DNA of 64,000 nt from Diadophis punctatus similis (GCA_023053685.1 JALIGW010000005.1:28818501-28882500); one strand, 5' to 3'; shown: positions 12,183 through 22,122, counted from the stretch's first letter. Numbers and translations: made by a program. The notes: generated by a model not told the origin, from the sequence alone.

Positions 12183-12441
12183 TTTATTATTTATTTATTT
12201 ATTTATTTTGTGAGATTTATATACCGCCTCACAGTGCAAGCACTCTCTAAGCAGTTTACACCAGTAAGCAATGAATATTTATATTGCCCCCAACAATCTG
12301 GGTCTTCATTTTACCTACCTCGGAAGGATGGAAGGCTGAGTCAACCTTGAGCCGGTGAGATTTGAACAAGCTGACCTGTGGATCAGTGTCAGCTAAAGTG
12401 GCCTGCCGTACCTGCCTCTAACCGCTGCGCCACCTCAGCTC
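12183..12441 (-). mobile_element. tRNA-derived SINE, subtype II
   Basis: On the minus strand the order is: an A-box-like head (GGTGGCGCAGCGGTTAGAG), a B-box-like AAATCTCACCGGCTCAAGG region, the core TTGACTCAGCCTTCCATCC, then GACCCAGATTGTTGGGGGCA. The body ends TAAACTGCTTAGAGAGTGCT...GCGGTATATAAATC, with an (AATA)n tail. The GTAAAATGAGG...GTAAACCGCTTAGAG layout resembles MIR/CORE-SINEs with an L2-like tail (inference). It shares the TTACTGGTGTAAACC variant with the copies at 43.8 and 45.5 kb. Confidence 0.88.
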
Positions 12442-12444
12442 TTT

Positions 12445-13295
12445 TTATCAGAAGGTGCTTGACCACCCGACTAATTTCAACATAACCAACACAAACTATG
12501 GGAAGCATAACATTATCATATATAAAAAACATCTCAGAAATATATATCATATCATATATATCAAAAACATCTCAGAAACAATTAACAGACTCTTACAATA
12601 ACATGGCATCCCTGTAGCACACAAACTAATTAGAGCCCTCCAAAACATTTAAGTAAACGAAAAGTCCCATTAGCCTAAAAAGAAAAAAACAGGAATCATC
12701 TACATTCTACAACCTTAGAGTGTAAAGATTGCAGTAGACTATGTAGGACAAGTGGGAGGAAGATTAGCAAAGTTGGTAGGAATAACAACAAACAGTCAGA
12801 AGACACAATGAAAATTATATACTCTCACAAAACATGGACAGACATAAACATAGTTTCAAGTGGGAAAATTTTGAGCCTAAACCAAGCTTAATCAATAATG
12901 AATTCCTTGTAGCTTGGCATTCAGAAATCAGTGATTGATAGACACATAGAGATAAACCACATTTACACACTGTTCAAAAGAGACAACAAAAAAAGCTAAG
13001 AAGAAAAAATATAGTAAAACACATCCTTGCCAGCAGCCAATACCCAGATAATTAGAGGTTAACACCAAACAAACAATCAAGCACAAAGCCAGACCCTAAT
13101 TAAGGAACTGAAAAGGAGAAAACCACAGGCTCACCAACACTGGCAGGGCAAGCTTCTGTATATACAGAAAACAAGGAACAACCCCCCCCACACACAAACA
13201 CACTAGCACTGAAGACATTGCTTAGTTGGTTGTGAAATGTCTGCAAACAAACAAACAACTTGGAGAGCACCAAGAACTCCATGGTGATGTTGTCC
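12445..13295 (+). mobile_element. Penelope-like retroelement remnant (GIY-YIG end and 3' flank)
   Basis: A broken frame at about 12545-12650 resembles the linker before the Penelope endonuclease (ISETINRLL, HGIPVAHKL). At about 12691-12770 it shows the two halves of a GIY-YIG endonuclease: TGIIYILQ and YVGQVGGRL. A decayed C-terminal part follows to about 13010. Multiple stops make it non-functional. The 3' flank (13205-13290) reads CTGAAGA, a weak hairpin, then GAAATGTCTGCAAACAAAC and CTTGGAGAGCACCAAGAACT. Its start, spacing and AAGCTC/GAGC-type ending recur at 24.2 kb. Penelope elements encode a reverse transcriptase fused to a GIY-YIG nuclease; only the nuclease side is left here. Confidence 0.65.
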
Positions 13296-13513
13296 AGCAT
13301 AACATAAAAATTAAAGGAATAACATTTTTCTTACGGTCATTTGACATCTAATTGGTCTTTGAACAGTTTTGCATAACAAACTGGCTATGTTACGCTAAGT
13401 CATTAGAACTTTTTAACTTTTATGGTTGAATTTTGTAAGTAATTGATTGCAGCCTGTTGTCTAAATCAGTTTTCATTTCTCCATCACAACCATTTGTCTG
13501 AAATGGTATAGGG

Positions 13514-14173
13514 CCGTGATGGCGAACCTATGGCACGTGTGCCACAAGTGGGACGCGGAGCCATATCGGTGGGCACATGAGCTCAGGTCCGGCGCCCATA
13601 CGCATGCCGGCCAGCTGATTTTCGGGCCTTTTGGGCCCACTGGGAGTCGGGAAACAGCCTGTTTTCAACCTCCGGAGGGGGTGGGGAAGGCCGTTTTCGC
13701 CCTCCTCAGCCTCCTAGAAAGGCTCTGAAGCAGCGGTGAAATGCTCCCAGTTCACTTTTACCTGTCTGTCGTCGGAGAGCCGATCGCGCAGGTAGCGTGG
13801 CGCTCCGCCCACCCGCCGGGACACCACCATTTGAGTTCTTTTACCCTCTGTGCATGCACAAAGCGTTCTGTGCATGCGTAGAGGGTAAAAGAACTCAAAT
13901 GGTGGTGTCCCTGTGGGTGGGCAGAGCGTCGCGCTGCCTGCGCGATCGGCTCTCTGACGACAGACAGGTAAAAGCGAACTGGGAGCATTTCACCCCTGCT
14001 CTGAAGCCTGGGGAGAGCGAAAAATGGGCGTGCCATTGCGTGCCGGGAGGGGGGTCATGCGCGCATGTGTGTGGGGGGGGCTGCATGGAATTATGGGAGG
14101 GGGCATGCATGCACGTGCCCCCCCCGCACTCACCCCTTTTGGCACACAAACCAAAAAAGGTTCACCATCACTG
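13514..14173. mobile_element. hAT MITE (GTGATGGCGAACC type), 660 bp
   Basis: The termini are CCGTGATGGCGAACCTATGG and, inverted, AAAGGTTCACCATCACTG. A perfect 8-bp duplication GTATAGGG lies at 13506-13513 and 14174-14181. It sits in CR1 and is itself split by another MITE (13731-13998). GC content is high, with ATGCGCGCATG-type motifs; frames within it (such as 13797-14270) are not genes. The first base pair of the left end has mutated from the expected CAG. Confidence 0.93.
13731..13998. mobile_element. Palindromic hAT MITE, 268 bp, nested in the 13514-14173 MITE
   Basis: Starts CAGCGGTGAAATGCTCCCAG and ends with its near-complement GGGAGCATTTCACCCCTG. The 8-bp duplication CTCTGAAG at 13723-13730 and 13999-14006 is perfect. 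The two halves are almost entirely inverted copies of each other, for example GGTGTCCC..., AACTCAAATGGTGG and GGTAAAAG on both sides of the centre near 13865. The transcript could fold into one hairpin of more than 100 bp. Confidence 0.95.
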
Positions 14174-14256
14174 GTATAGGGTCTCCTGCTTGGAGCAGGA
14201 GGTTGGACTAGAAGACCTCCAAAGTCTCTTCCAATTCTGTTATTCAGTTATTATGT

Positions 14257-15607
14257 TAGTCACAGTGTGACAAATCAAAGCCAATTGCAGACATTTTCAA
14301 GGAATGAAGAAAAAAGGGAGATGAGACAAAGTTTTCAGAATTTAGTCTTAGTTTGGGGACATTATGCATTCCTTCTAATGTCTTGGCTGAAGTGCGGAAG
14401 CCTTTCTGGGATCCATAGGAGCATCATGTGTTATGTCTTCTTTCCTTCCATTGACTGAATAGTTGGCTTTATTGCAAATCTTTATAAACCTAATGAAATT
14501 CCCTTCACCTATCTTTAAGGATTAGCATTAATATTCCGAACAAACTGCATGACTGCTAATCTTTTAATGTCCCCTAAGATATGTACCAAATGAAATTTAT
14601 AAATAATAAATGAAAATCCACTTTTTAAGAAATAGCAAATCGCTTTCTACTTTTCCCAAGCAAAGTTTGTGTTTCTTTAAGAAACAAAGCCGGCAACTCT
14701 GCTAATACTTTATCCAATCCAGCCTAAAGATTAGTTTGATTGAAAAGCAAATCAAGCTTGGAATTATAGAATCTAATTAGCCACCACATTTTCCTCCTGT
14801 GACCCCTAAAGAAGGGATATTCTACCAACATTCTGGGAGCAATCTTTTTTTAAAAAATGTATACAGTTATACCCACATTATGGGTATCAGGTTTATTCTC
14901 TATTTTCAAATCAAAAGAATGAATGCAAACTAAACAATGCTGTGGACTTTGGGCGCTTCATACTGCTGGGGGGGGGGGAAATCAGTCTTTTGTCTGTTCT
15001 TAAGTAGTGTATTCCGAGACATTCTAACGATCATCCTAGAATTGGTTATCTTGAAGAGACATTATTTGAAGACCTTTTTTCATAATAGTTCCAAAATAAT
15101 TAGTTGTGGCTAAAAGTGTGGCTAACCTTATACATACCTACTCAGAAGATCTGAACAAGTTCAGTAGCACATGCTCTAAGTCAATGGCATAGGATTGCAG
15201 CCCAAATCCAAGTAACTGCAATTTATGTTGAAATGATTTATCATTAAATCGTAAAAATAGGAAAGTATGTTCTGTGTTGGAAGAGTTTAAAACCTCCCAC
15301 TCTAGGCTCTGTCAATATATCTATTGACAGAAAGCTCACCAACTTCTCAGCCAACTGATTCTACTGTCAGATTGCTTTTGACATTAGGAAATCTGTCCTC
15401 CTATGTTAAATGAGTCAATCCAACAGACAATCCTAAACTGCACTCATGGTAGTTCTGTGGCTTGAAGCCTACTGTGGCTAATAATTTATTTTAAGCCTTG
15501 GTGATTAAAAATATTTCACCTTTTGAATTGGACTGACTTGTACCTTCTTTTCTAAACAGACAACTCGCCTTAAATCCACTTTTCTTGTCATTCTTAAATG
15601 CACTGTC

Positions 15608-15608
<1 letters not shown>
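14257..15608. other. Unassigned AT-rich stretch, possible conserved non-coding block
   Basis: No repeat recognised. At 14460-14790 the sequence is repeat-free and rich in TAAT/ATTA motifs (CTAATCTTTTAATG, TCTAATTAGCCACC), a composition seen in developmental enhancers. That is only a suggestion. A G9 run sits near 14970. Confidence 0.4.
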
Positions 15609-15669
<61 letters not shown>

Positions 15670-15670
15670 T
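15609..15670. repeat. (ATC)n microsatellite
   Basis: About 20 uninterrupted copies of ATC. Confidence 0.97.
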
Positions 15671-15738
15671 CTCAAAGTCTGGAGAGATTTAGCAAAAGTA
15701 GGAATGGTAAAATAGAATTATCCCTTGGCTGAACACAT

Positions 15739-15773
<35 letters not shown>

Positions 15774-15959
15774 TTTTGGAATTCTTATATGCCGCCCAAC
15801 TCCCTAAGGACTCAGGGCGGTGTACAACAGTGAAAAATACAAGAATAACCAAATCTAAAATGTTAGTTAAAAGCAAATATAAAAATTAAAACACAGTATA
15901 AAAAGATCAACAACAGCCATTCAACATCATACATACTTGGGCGGTGAGCTCGAGTGAAT

Positions 15960-18000
15960 TTAGCTCTGCCCCCCCGCCTGCAGGAAAAGCCATGTCTTAA
16001 CGGCTTTTCGGAAGGCCAGCAGGGTGGGGATAGTACGGGTCTCTGGTGGAAGTTGGTTACAGAGCGCGGGGCCAGCCACAGAGAAGGCTCTCCCCCTTGG
16101 GCCCGCCAGCCGGCATTGCTTGGCCGATGGGACCTGGAGGAGGCCAACTCTGTGGGCCCTAACCGGTCGGAGGGAAGTATGAGGCAGAATGCGGTCCCGT
16201 AGATAGCCTGGTCCTAAGCCATGAAGGGCTTTAAAGATGGTGATCAACACCTTGAATTGGACCTGGAGACCGATGGGCAACCAATGCAGCTGGCGGAGTA
16301 CCGATGTCACGTGGGTGTACCTTGGCACACCCACCACAGCACGCGCAGCCGCATTTTGCACCAACTGAAGTCTCCGGATACTCTTCAAGGGTAGCCCCAT
16401 GTAGAGCGCATTGCAGTAGTCCAAGCGAGAGGTGACAAGGGCATGAGTGACTGTGAGTAGAGCCTCCTTCTCCAAATATGGCCGCAACTGGTGCACCAGG
16501 CGAACCTGTGCAAAGGCCCCCCTAGCCACAGCAGCAAGATGATGGTCCAATTTTAGGTGTGGATCTAGGAGGACCCCCAAGTTGCGGACCTGGTCCGAGG
16601 GAGTCAGTTTCGCTCCCTCGAAGACCAAGGAGGGACAGTTGTCATGGTCCTTAGGAGGCAATATCCACAGCCACTCAGTCTTGTCGGGATTAAGTCTGAG
16701 TCTGTTCCTCCCCATCCAGATCCTGACGTCGTCCAGGCACCGGCACATTACATCAACTGCCTCACTGAAGTCAGACGGGGTGGTGATGTACAGCTGGGTG
16801 TCGTCAGCGTACTGATGGAAACACACCCCATGTCTGCGAATGATCTCCTCCAGCGGTTTCATGTAGATGTTGAACAGGATAGGGGAGAGAACCGACCCCT
16901 GAGGCACCCCACATAATAGGGGCCTAGGGGACGGTCTCTGCCCTCCTGCCAGCACCGACTGCATCCTATCGGCGAGATAAGAGGAGAACCACCGCAAAAC
17001 GGTGCCTCCCACTCTCAACTCGCCGAGGCGATGCAGAAGGATACCATGGTCGATGGTATCGAAAGCCGCTGAGAGGTCAAGTAGCACCAGGATGGAGGAG
17101 TTCCCCCCATCCCGGGCCCGCCAGAGATCATCCATCAGAGCGACCAAGGCAGTTTCTGTACTGTAGCCACGCCTGAAACCCGACTGGTAAGGATCTAGAT
17201 GATCTGTTTCATCCAGGAGCTGCAGAAGCTGAGTCACCACCACCTTCTCCACAACTTTCCCTAAAAAAGGTAAGTTGGAGACTGGACGATAGTTCTTCAA
17301 ATCAGCTGGATCCAGGGAAGGCTTCTTCAGGAGGGGTCGCACCACCGCAGCTTTTAACGACTGCGGTACGGATCCCTCTCTCAAAGAAGCGGTGACCACC
17401 GCCTGGATCCAGCCGCGTGCCACCTCCCTGCTGGCCGAAACCAGCCAGGAGGGGCACGGGTCCAATAAACAGGTGGAGGTACCCATCGCTCCCACAGCTC
17501 TGTCCACATCCTCGGGAGAAACAGGCCCAAACTCTTCCCATAATGGTGGACTAAGACTAGCCCTTGTCAACTCTATGGACTCTGCCCAGCCAGAGTCCAG
17601 GTTCGACCGAATCTGAGCGACTTTATCCGACAGAAACTCAGCGAATTCCTCAGCTCTGCCTTGTAAGTGTTCCTCGCTCCCCCCTTTTGCAAGGAGGGAG
17701 CGAGTCACCCTAAACAAGGCGGCTGGACGAGAATCTGCGGACGCAATAAGAGCGGAAAAATAGGATCGTTTTGCCGCCCTTATCGCCACTAAATAAGATC
17801 TGATGTAAATTCTTAATAGTGTTAGGTCAGATTCAGTTTTTCTGGCCCTCCAGCGGAGCTCCAGATGTCTCTTCTGGCGTTTCATTTCCCGGAGCTCCTC
17901 GGTAAACCAGGGAGCTTTACGGGATCCACTGCCATAGAGAGGTTGCTTAGGCGCAATTCGGTCTAACGCCCCTGATGCTGCGGTGTTCCAAGCAGCTACC
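15960..18000 (-). pseudogene. L2 ORF2 reverse transcriptase, split
   Basis: Encodes the reverse transcriptase and C-terminal region of an L2-clade non-LTR retrotransposon. Counting from the apparent upstream start at 18059, residues 1-20 are antisense LTR; genuine L2 begins about residue 21 (VAAWNTAASGALDRIAP). RT motifs follow in order: LKNYRPVSNLPFLGKVVEKV (254-273), QSGFRRGYSTETALV (292-306), LVLLDLSAAFDTIDH (324-338, first catalytic Asp), GVPQGSVLSPILFN (384-397) and QYADDTQLY (416-424, catalytic DD). The C-terminus has SRLDYCNALYMGLP and ends LFLQAGGQS. No stop or frameshift interrupts about 680 codons, so this L2 was young when hit. The endonuclease domain is missing: only about 45 codons continue on the other side of the chromovirus. 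It cannot retrotranspose. Confidence 0.93.
17996..18000. repeat. Target-site duplication, left copy (CTACC)
   Basis: CTACC directly precedes the 3' LTR and is repeated at 23798-23802 after the 5' LTR. A 5-bp duplication is normal for Ty3/Gypsy integrases. Confidence 0.93.
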
Positions 18001-18682
18001 TGTTGTGACCCAGCACCGCAACCCCCCAGAAACACACACACACAGTTGTTGGGAGGCAAACAAAAAGGTTCCTTTTACTAATACAGTTTCTTAGTAAAAC
18101 TCAGAGGGTTTAGAAGTCCAAAACAACACAAACGGAAAGTCTTCAGGAATAAGGTTCTTTGGGTTACGTGAGGGTTAAATAGCACACAGACAAAAGTTCA
18201 AAGCAAGACTCATTAATTCTTCTCTTATCTGAACAACTTGGCTGGCTTCCCGGAATAAAGCTGGCAGAAGCTGGTGATAAGATTCCCAAACAGACGTAGA
18301 AACGAAACTCTGGATATGCCGCGGTCATTGAATTGTTGTTCTCAGCAATGAGCACTAATTACCCTGGCTTAATATAGCCACTGAAGGGCGCGGCCCAATT
18401 AGCCCTCACTGCTTCCTCCGATTGGACCGACGCTTACTCAGCCAGTCCTGTCTTCTGGCTGCTCTGCGTGCTCTGGCATCCAGCATGAGTTCTTCATCTC
18501 CTGATGAAGAACTCTGCTGCGCAGGTGCAGAAGGTCCTGGGAGATCATCCTGCTCTGGCACCGAGTCCTCATCACCAGCCGTCTCTGGTGCCAGGCACAT
18601 AGGCTGGTACTGCTGCACCATGAGCGGCTCCGCGTCCTCCGGATCCTCCAGACTCGGCACCGGACGCAGCCAAGGCACAACA
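18001..18682 (-). repeat. Chromovirus 3' LTR
   Basis: 682 bp, starting and ending with the inverted pair TGTTGTG/CACAACA. It differs from the other LTR at six positions, all transitions. It contains the last 277 nt of pol (stop at 18406), so the end of the protein is LTR-encoded. The LTR promoter motifs described for the 5' copy are present here too (11-nt start motif at 18336-18346). Confidence 0.97.
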
Positions 18683-21600
18683 CTATCCCTCACCGCAGGG
18701 CCCTTCCCCCGGGTCTGTCGGTCCGGATGCGGCCGGGACGGGAATTGAGCGTGGAAGGCCCGGACCAGATCCGGAGCATGCACGGCGGTCGCATCCTCCC
18801 ATGTGAAGTCTTCCGGGCCGTACCCCTTCCACTCAATGAGGTACTGGAACCGGCCCTTCATCCAGCGGGAATCCCGAATACTGGCAACTTCGTATTCGGG
18901 TGGGTCAGCGGGAGTGCGGATCACTGGCTGAGGCAGAGCGGGAGGGCGGAGCGGACAGGCAGGACGTTCGGGAACAAGGAGGGACCGATGGAAGACGGGG
19001 TGGATCCTGAGAGAGCGGGGCAACGTCAACCAGTAGGCCACGGGGTTAATGACCGCTTCCACCGGGAACGGACCCAAGAAGCGGTGGTCAAGCTTGCGAG
19101 CCGGTCGGTCGGAGGGGAGATGCTTCGTGGACAGCCAGACGCGATCCCCGACCGCCAGAGGTGGAGTTGCTCGCCGGGAGCGGTCCGCGACCCTCTTGTA
19201 ATCTTCCTTGGCTTTATTCAACGAGCGTTTGACCAGTTGGTGAACGGCCTGGAGCTCGGACAGGAATTCCTCCGCCACAGGAACAGGAGAGTCTAGGAGC
19301 GTGAGCGGGAAGAAACGGGGGTGGTAACCAAAGTTGGCGAGGAACGGAGAGGCGTGCGTGGAGGTGTGCTGAGAGTTGTTAAAAGCAAACTCGGCCACGG
19401 CAAGGTATTCCGCCCAGTTGTCCTGCTGCTGGTTGACAAAACAGCGCAGGTACTGTTCAAGGATGCCGATGACTTTTTCAGTGCCCCCATCAGTCTCCGG
19501 ATGATGCGCTGACGAGAGGCAGACTTGGACCTCCAGGGCTGCCATCAGACCCTTCCAGAACTGGGCCGTGAACTGGGCTCCCCGATCCGACACGACCCGA
19601 TCCGGCAGACCATGCAGGCGGAAAACATGCTGGATAAACATGCGGGCCGTGGCACGAGCTGTCGGCAACCCGCGACAGGGGATAAAATGTGCCATTTTGG
19701 TCAGCATATCGACCACTACGAACACGGTCGTGAAGCCGGCGGACGGGGGCAAGTCCATGAGGAAGTCCATAGAGACGACCCCACAGGGTCTCTCGGGCGT
19801 CGGCAAGGGCTGCAGCAGGCCCGGCGGCGCTCCAGGGGCGTACTTGGCCTGGCGACAGCGAACACAAGACGTCACATAGGCCTGGACGTCATCACGGAGT
19901 CGGGGCCACCAAAAAGTCCGAGCCACCAGGTTCAGAGTCTTGAAAAGGCCGAAGTGGCCAGCCGCAGGGCTGTCGTGGCACTGCTGCAGGATCAGGCCAC
20001 GGAGCGGACCGGCGGGAACGTAGAGCAGGTCCCGGAAACGGAGGAGGTCGTCCGAAAACGTCCAAGGGGACTCAGGCCCTATCTCCTGCCTCCGTTGTGC
20101 CGCGTAGGCGTCGTGTCGCTGTGCCTCCCGGATCTGTCCTCGGAGGTCCACGGGATCCTGGGTAGCTGCAAAGGACTCGACGGGCAGGACCGTCCGGGGC
20201 GGCAGCGGTTCCTGGGCTTGGGCGTATTCCGGCTTGCGGGACAGCGCGTCCGCCTGCTGATTCTGGCCGCTCGGGATGTACGTAATGCGAAAATTGAAGC
20301 GGGAGAAAAAGAACGACCAGCGTATCTGGCGCTGGTTGAGCTTCCTGGCCGTCTGCAAGAACTCCAGGTTCTTATGGTCTGTGCGCACCTCCACTTGATG
20401 ACGAGCCCCCTCGAGGTGGTGCCGCCAGGTCTCGAAAGCCGCCTTGATGGCCAGCAACTCCTTCTCCCAGATCATATAATTGCGCTCCGACGAGGTTAAT
20501 TTCTGGGAATAATAAGCGCAAGGGAAGAGATGGCCGCCATCTTCCCGGGTCTGGAGCAAGACGGCGCCCACGGCAATGTCGGACGCATCCGCCTCCACAA
20601 CAAAAGGGCGGTGAGGGTCTGGGTGCTTGAGGATCGGCTCCTGCATGAAGGCATCCGTGAGGATCTTGAACGCCTCTTGTTCGGAATCGCCCCACCGGAA
20701 AGGGACTTGTTTCTGCAGGAGTCGAGTGAGAGGCGCGGTCAGAGTGGCGAACCCCGGGATGAAGGTCCTATAATAATTTGCGAACCCCAGGAGTCGCTGA
20801 ACGTCCGTCACCCGGCGCGGGGGTTGCCAGGTTTTCAGGGCCTCGACCTTGCCACGGTCCATGGCGATGCCTTCTGGCGAAATCCGATGGCCCAGGAAAT
20901 CCACAGTCGTCTGAAAAAACTGGCATTTCTCTAATTTCGCGTATAGCTGGTGGTCTCTCAACCGCTGCAGGACCTGACGGATATGTTGGATGTGGCTGCT
21001 CCGGGACGTGGAATAAATCATAATATCGTCCAGGTACACGACAACGAACTGGTCCAGCAAATCTCTAAAGATGTCGTTCATGAAATGCTGGAACACAGCC
21101 GGAGCGTTGGTCAAGCCGAACGGCATGACCGTATACTCAAAATGACCGTAGCGGGTCCCGAACGCCGTCTTCCACTCGTCCCCCTCACGAACACGCACCA
21201 AATTGTAAGCACCACGTAAGTCCAATTTGGTGAAGATGGTCGCTGAGCGGAGGCGTTCCATCAACTCCGGGATGAGGGGCAACGGGTACCGGTTACGCAC
21301 TGTGATGGCGTTCAACTTGCGATAATCGCAGCACAGGCGCAAGTCTCCGGTTTTCTTCTTGACGAAGAGGACGGGGGCAGACAAGGGCGATGAGGAGGGT
21401 CGGATGAAACCCCTGGCCAGGTTTTTATCAATAAAGTCCCGCAGTGCGGCCAGTTCAGGTTCTGACATGGAATAGAGGCGGCCCACAGGGAGCGGAGCAT
21501 TGGGAATCAGATCCACAGGGCAATCGTAGGGCCGGTGCGGGGGCAACTGGTCCGCCTCCTTTTCGCTAAACACATCAGCGAAGTCTACAAACTCAGCTGG

Positions 21601-22122
21601 GAGTGAAATGTCCGGAGGGTCAGGTACCGCGCCCGCACAAACCTGGCGCGTATGGTCCACACACTGGAGACTCGGGAAGGCAATGAAGTTCTGGGACCAT
21701 ACAACCTGAGGGTCGTGGGTGCGCAGCCACGCCAGTCTGAGAACCAAAGGGAAATGGAGTCCCGACGTCACGTAAAACTGGATGGCCTCCTCGTGCCGTC
21801 CAATGCAAAGGCGCACCGGCTGCGTGATGGCCTTAATCGGACCTGACAGCAACACCCGGCCATCGATTGTTTCCACCCTCATCGGCGGGTCCACGGGGCA
21901 CAGGGGAACGGCAAGATGCTGGGCGAACGCCTCGTCAATGAAATTGGTGGTTGCCCCGGAGTCCACCAAAGCGTGTGCGGAGACGCCGCGGTCCCGGTGG
22001 TCAATAAAGACCTTGGTGTCCAAGAGCAGATGCCGCGGAGGACCGGGATCCACGTCAGCTGAGCCGGAGTCCTTCGGTGTGCATGCCCGACCCAGCGTCT
22101 CCGCTAGGCTGGGCGCTGGCCG
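18406..22122 (-). CDS. Chromovirus Pol polyprotein (PR-RT-RH-IN-chromodomain), read by -1 frameshift
   Basis: Polyprotein for reverse transcription and integration. Residues are counted from the GTG at 22053; translation should enter about 23 codons upstream, at 22122, through the slippery site. Protease: VDSGATTNFID, active Asp 31. Reverse transcriptase: DYRKLNAI, KLDLRGAYN, MPFGLTNAP and the catalytic YLDD at 340-343. RNase H: VEADASDIAVGAVL, WEKELLAI and VRTDHKNLEFL (485-566). Integrase: zinc-binding H693, H700, C730, C733 and the DDE triad D763, D823, E859 (35 residues between the last two, as in retroviral integrases). Chromodomain about 1053-1105 (YEVASIRDSRWMKGRFQYLI, EWKGYGPEDFTWEDA), which in chromoviruses steers integration toward modified histones. 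Residues after about 1124 lie in the 3' LTR and are acidic, then basic. There is no internal stop over 1,215 codons, so Pol itself could be functional. Confidence 0.95.
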   Translation of the reverse strand, partial: RPAPSLAETLGRACTPKDSGSADVDPGPPRHLLLDTKVFIDHRDRGVSAHALVDSGATTNFIDEAFAQHLAVPLCPVDPPMRVETIDGRVLLSGPIKAITQPVRLCIGRHEEAIQFYVTSGLHFPLVLRLAWLRTHDPQVVWSQNFIAFPSLQCVDHTRQVCAGAVPDPPDISLPAEFVDFADVFSEKEADQLPPHRPYDCPVDLIPNAPLPVGRLYSMSEPELAALRDFIDKNLARGFIRPSSSPLSAPVLFVKKKTGDLRLCCDYRKLNAITVRNRYPLPLIPELMERLRSATIFTKLDLRGAYNLVRVREGDEWKTAFGTRYGHFEYTVMPFGLTNAPAVFQHFMNDIFRDLLDQFVVVYLDDIMIYSTSRSSHIQHIRQVLQRLRDHQLYAKLEKCQFFQTTVDFLGHRISPEGIAMDRGKVEALKTWQPPRRVTDVQRLLGFANYYRTFIPGFATLTAPLTRLLQKQVPFRWGDSEQEAFKILTDAFMQEPILKHPDPHRPFVVEADASDIAVGAVLLQTREDGGHLFPCAYYSQKLTSSERNYMIWEKELLAIKAAFETWRHHLEGARHQVEVRTDHKNLEFLQTARKLNQRQIRWSFFFSRFNFRITYIPSGQNQQADALSRKPEYAQAQEPLPPRTVLPVESFAATQDPVDLRGQIREAQRHDAYAAQRRQEIGPESPWTFSDDLLRFRDLLYVPAGPLRGLILQQCHDSPAAGHFGLFKTLNLVARTFWWPRLRDDVQAYVTSCVRCRQAKYAPGAPPGLLQPLPTPERPCGVVSMDFLMDLPPSAGFTTVFVVVDMLTKMAHFIPCRGLPTARATARMFIQHVFRLHGLPDRVVSDRGAQFTAQFWKGLMAALEVQVCLSSAHHPETDGGTEKVIGILEQYLRCFVNQQQDNWAEYLAVAEFAFNNSQHTSTHASPFLANFGYHPRFFPLTLLDSPVPVAEEFLSELQAVHQLVKRSLNKAKEDYKRVADRSRRATPPLAVGDRVWLSTKHLPSDRPARKLDHRFLGPFPVEAVINPVAYWLTLPRSLRIHPVFHRSLLVPERPACPLRPPALPQPVIRTPADPPEYEVASIRDSRWMKGRFQYLIEWKGYGPEDFTWEDATAVHAPDLVRAFHAQFPSRPHPDRQTRGKGPAVRDSVVPWLRPVPSLEDPEDAEPLMVQQYQPMCLAPETAGDEDSVPEQDDLPGPSAPAQQSSSSGDEELMLDARARRAARRQDWLSKRRSNRRKQ
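18683..18694 (-). other. Polypurine tract candidate
   Basis: On the minus strand the 12 nt abutting the 3' LTR are GGTGAGGGATAG, mostly purine and directly before TGTTGTG. This is where plus-strand cDNA synthesis would be primed. The tract is short and broken by two T residues, so the call rests mainly on position. Confidence 0.55.

Larger units (their letters stand above)
13488..14256 (+). mobile_element. CR1 LINE 3' terminus, split by nested MITEs
   Basis: CR1 3' UTR sequence runs at 13488-13513 (CCATTTGTCTGAAATGGTAT) and resumes at 14182-14256 (GGAGCAGGAGGTTGGACTAG, then AAGACCTCC...CTTCCAATTCTGTTATT). Everything between is a later insertion. Only about 100 bp of CR1 are present. Confidence 0.85.
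15737..18000 (-). mobile_element. L2 LINE, 3' part, interrupted at its 5' side by the chromovirus
   Basis: Minus-strand element whose 3' tail is the (AAAT)n array at 15737-15778. The 3' terminal motif CCGCCCTGAGTCCTTAGGGA lies just inside it. The same terminus, in plus orientation, occurs as an isolated fragment at 58581-58642. The coding part (15960-17997) is open throughout. The sequence stops at 18000, where the 3' LTR of the chromovirus begins, and continues at 23803-23945 on the far side of that insertion. The target duplication CTACC is at 17996-18000. Confidence 0.92.

Noticed and set aside
13797..14270. 157-codon plus-strand open frame
   Set aside because: Crosses the boundaries of two nested MITEs and the CR1 end, so it cannot be a real gene.
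15285..15440. Possible antisense CR1 fragment
   Set aside because: Phrases such as CTGTCAGATTGC and TTGACATTAGGAAAT only faintly recall the CR1 body, and no terminus is present.
15609..15670. CRISPR array or other spaced repeat
   Set aside because: All short repeats here are contiguous microsatellites without unique spacers, and the DNA is vertebrate.
18001..18059. First 20 residues of the apparent L2 frame (MPPNNCVCVF...)
   Set aside because: These codons are antisense LTR sequence; the L2 reading begins at 17997.
19525..20499. 324-codon plus-strand open frame
   Set aside because: Antisense of the GC-rich pol frame, with no domain. Long antisense frames are expected there, as are those at 18727, 20530, 21782 and 22077.
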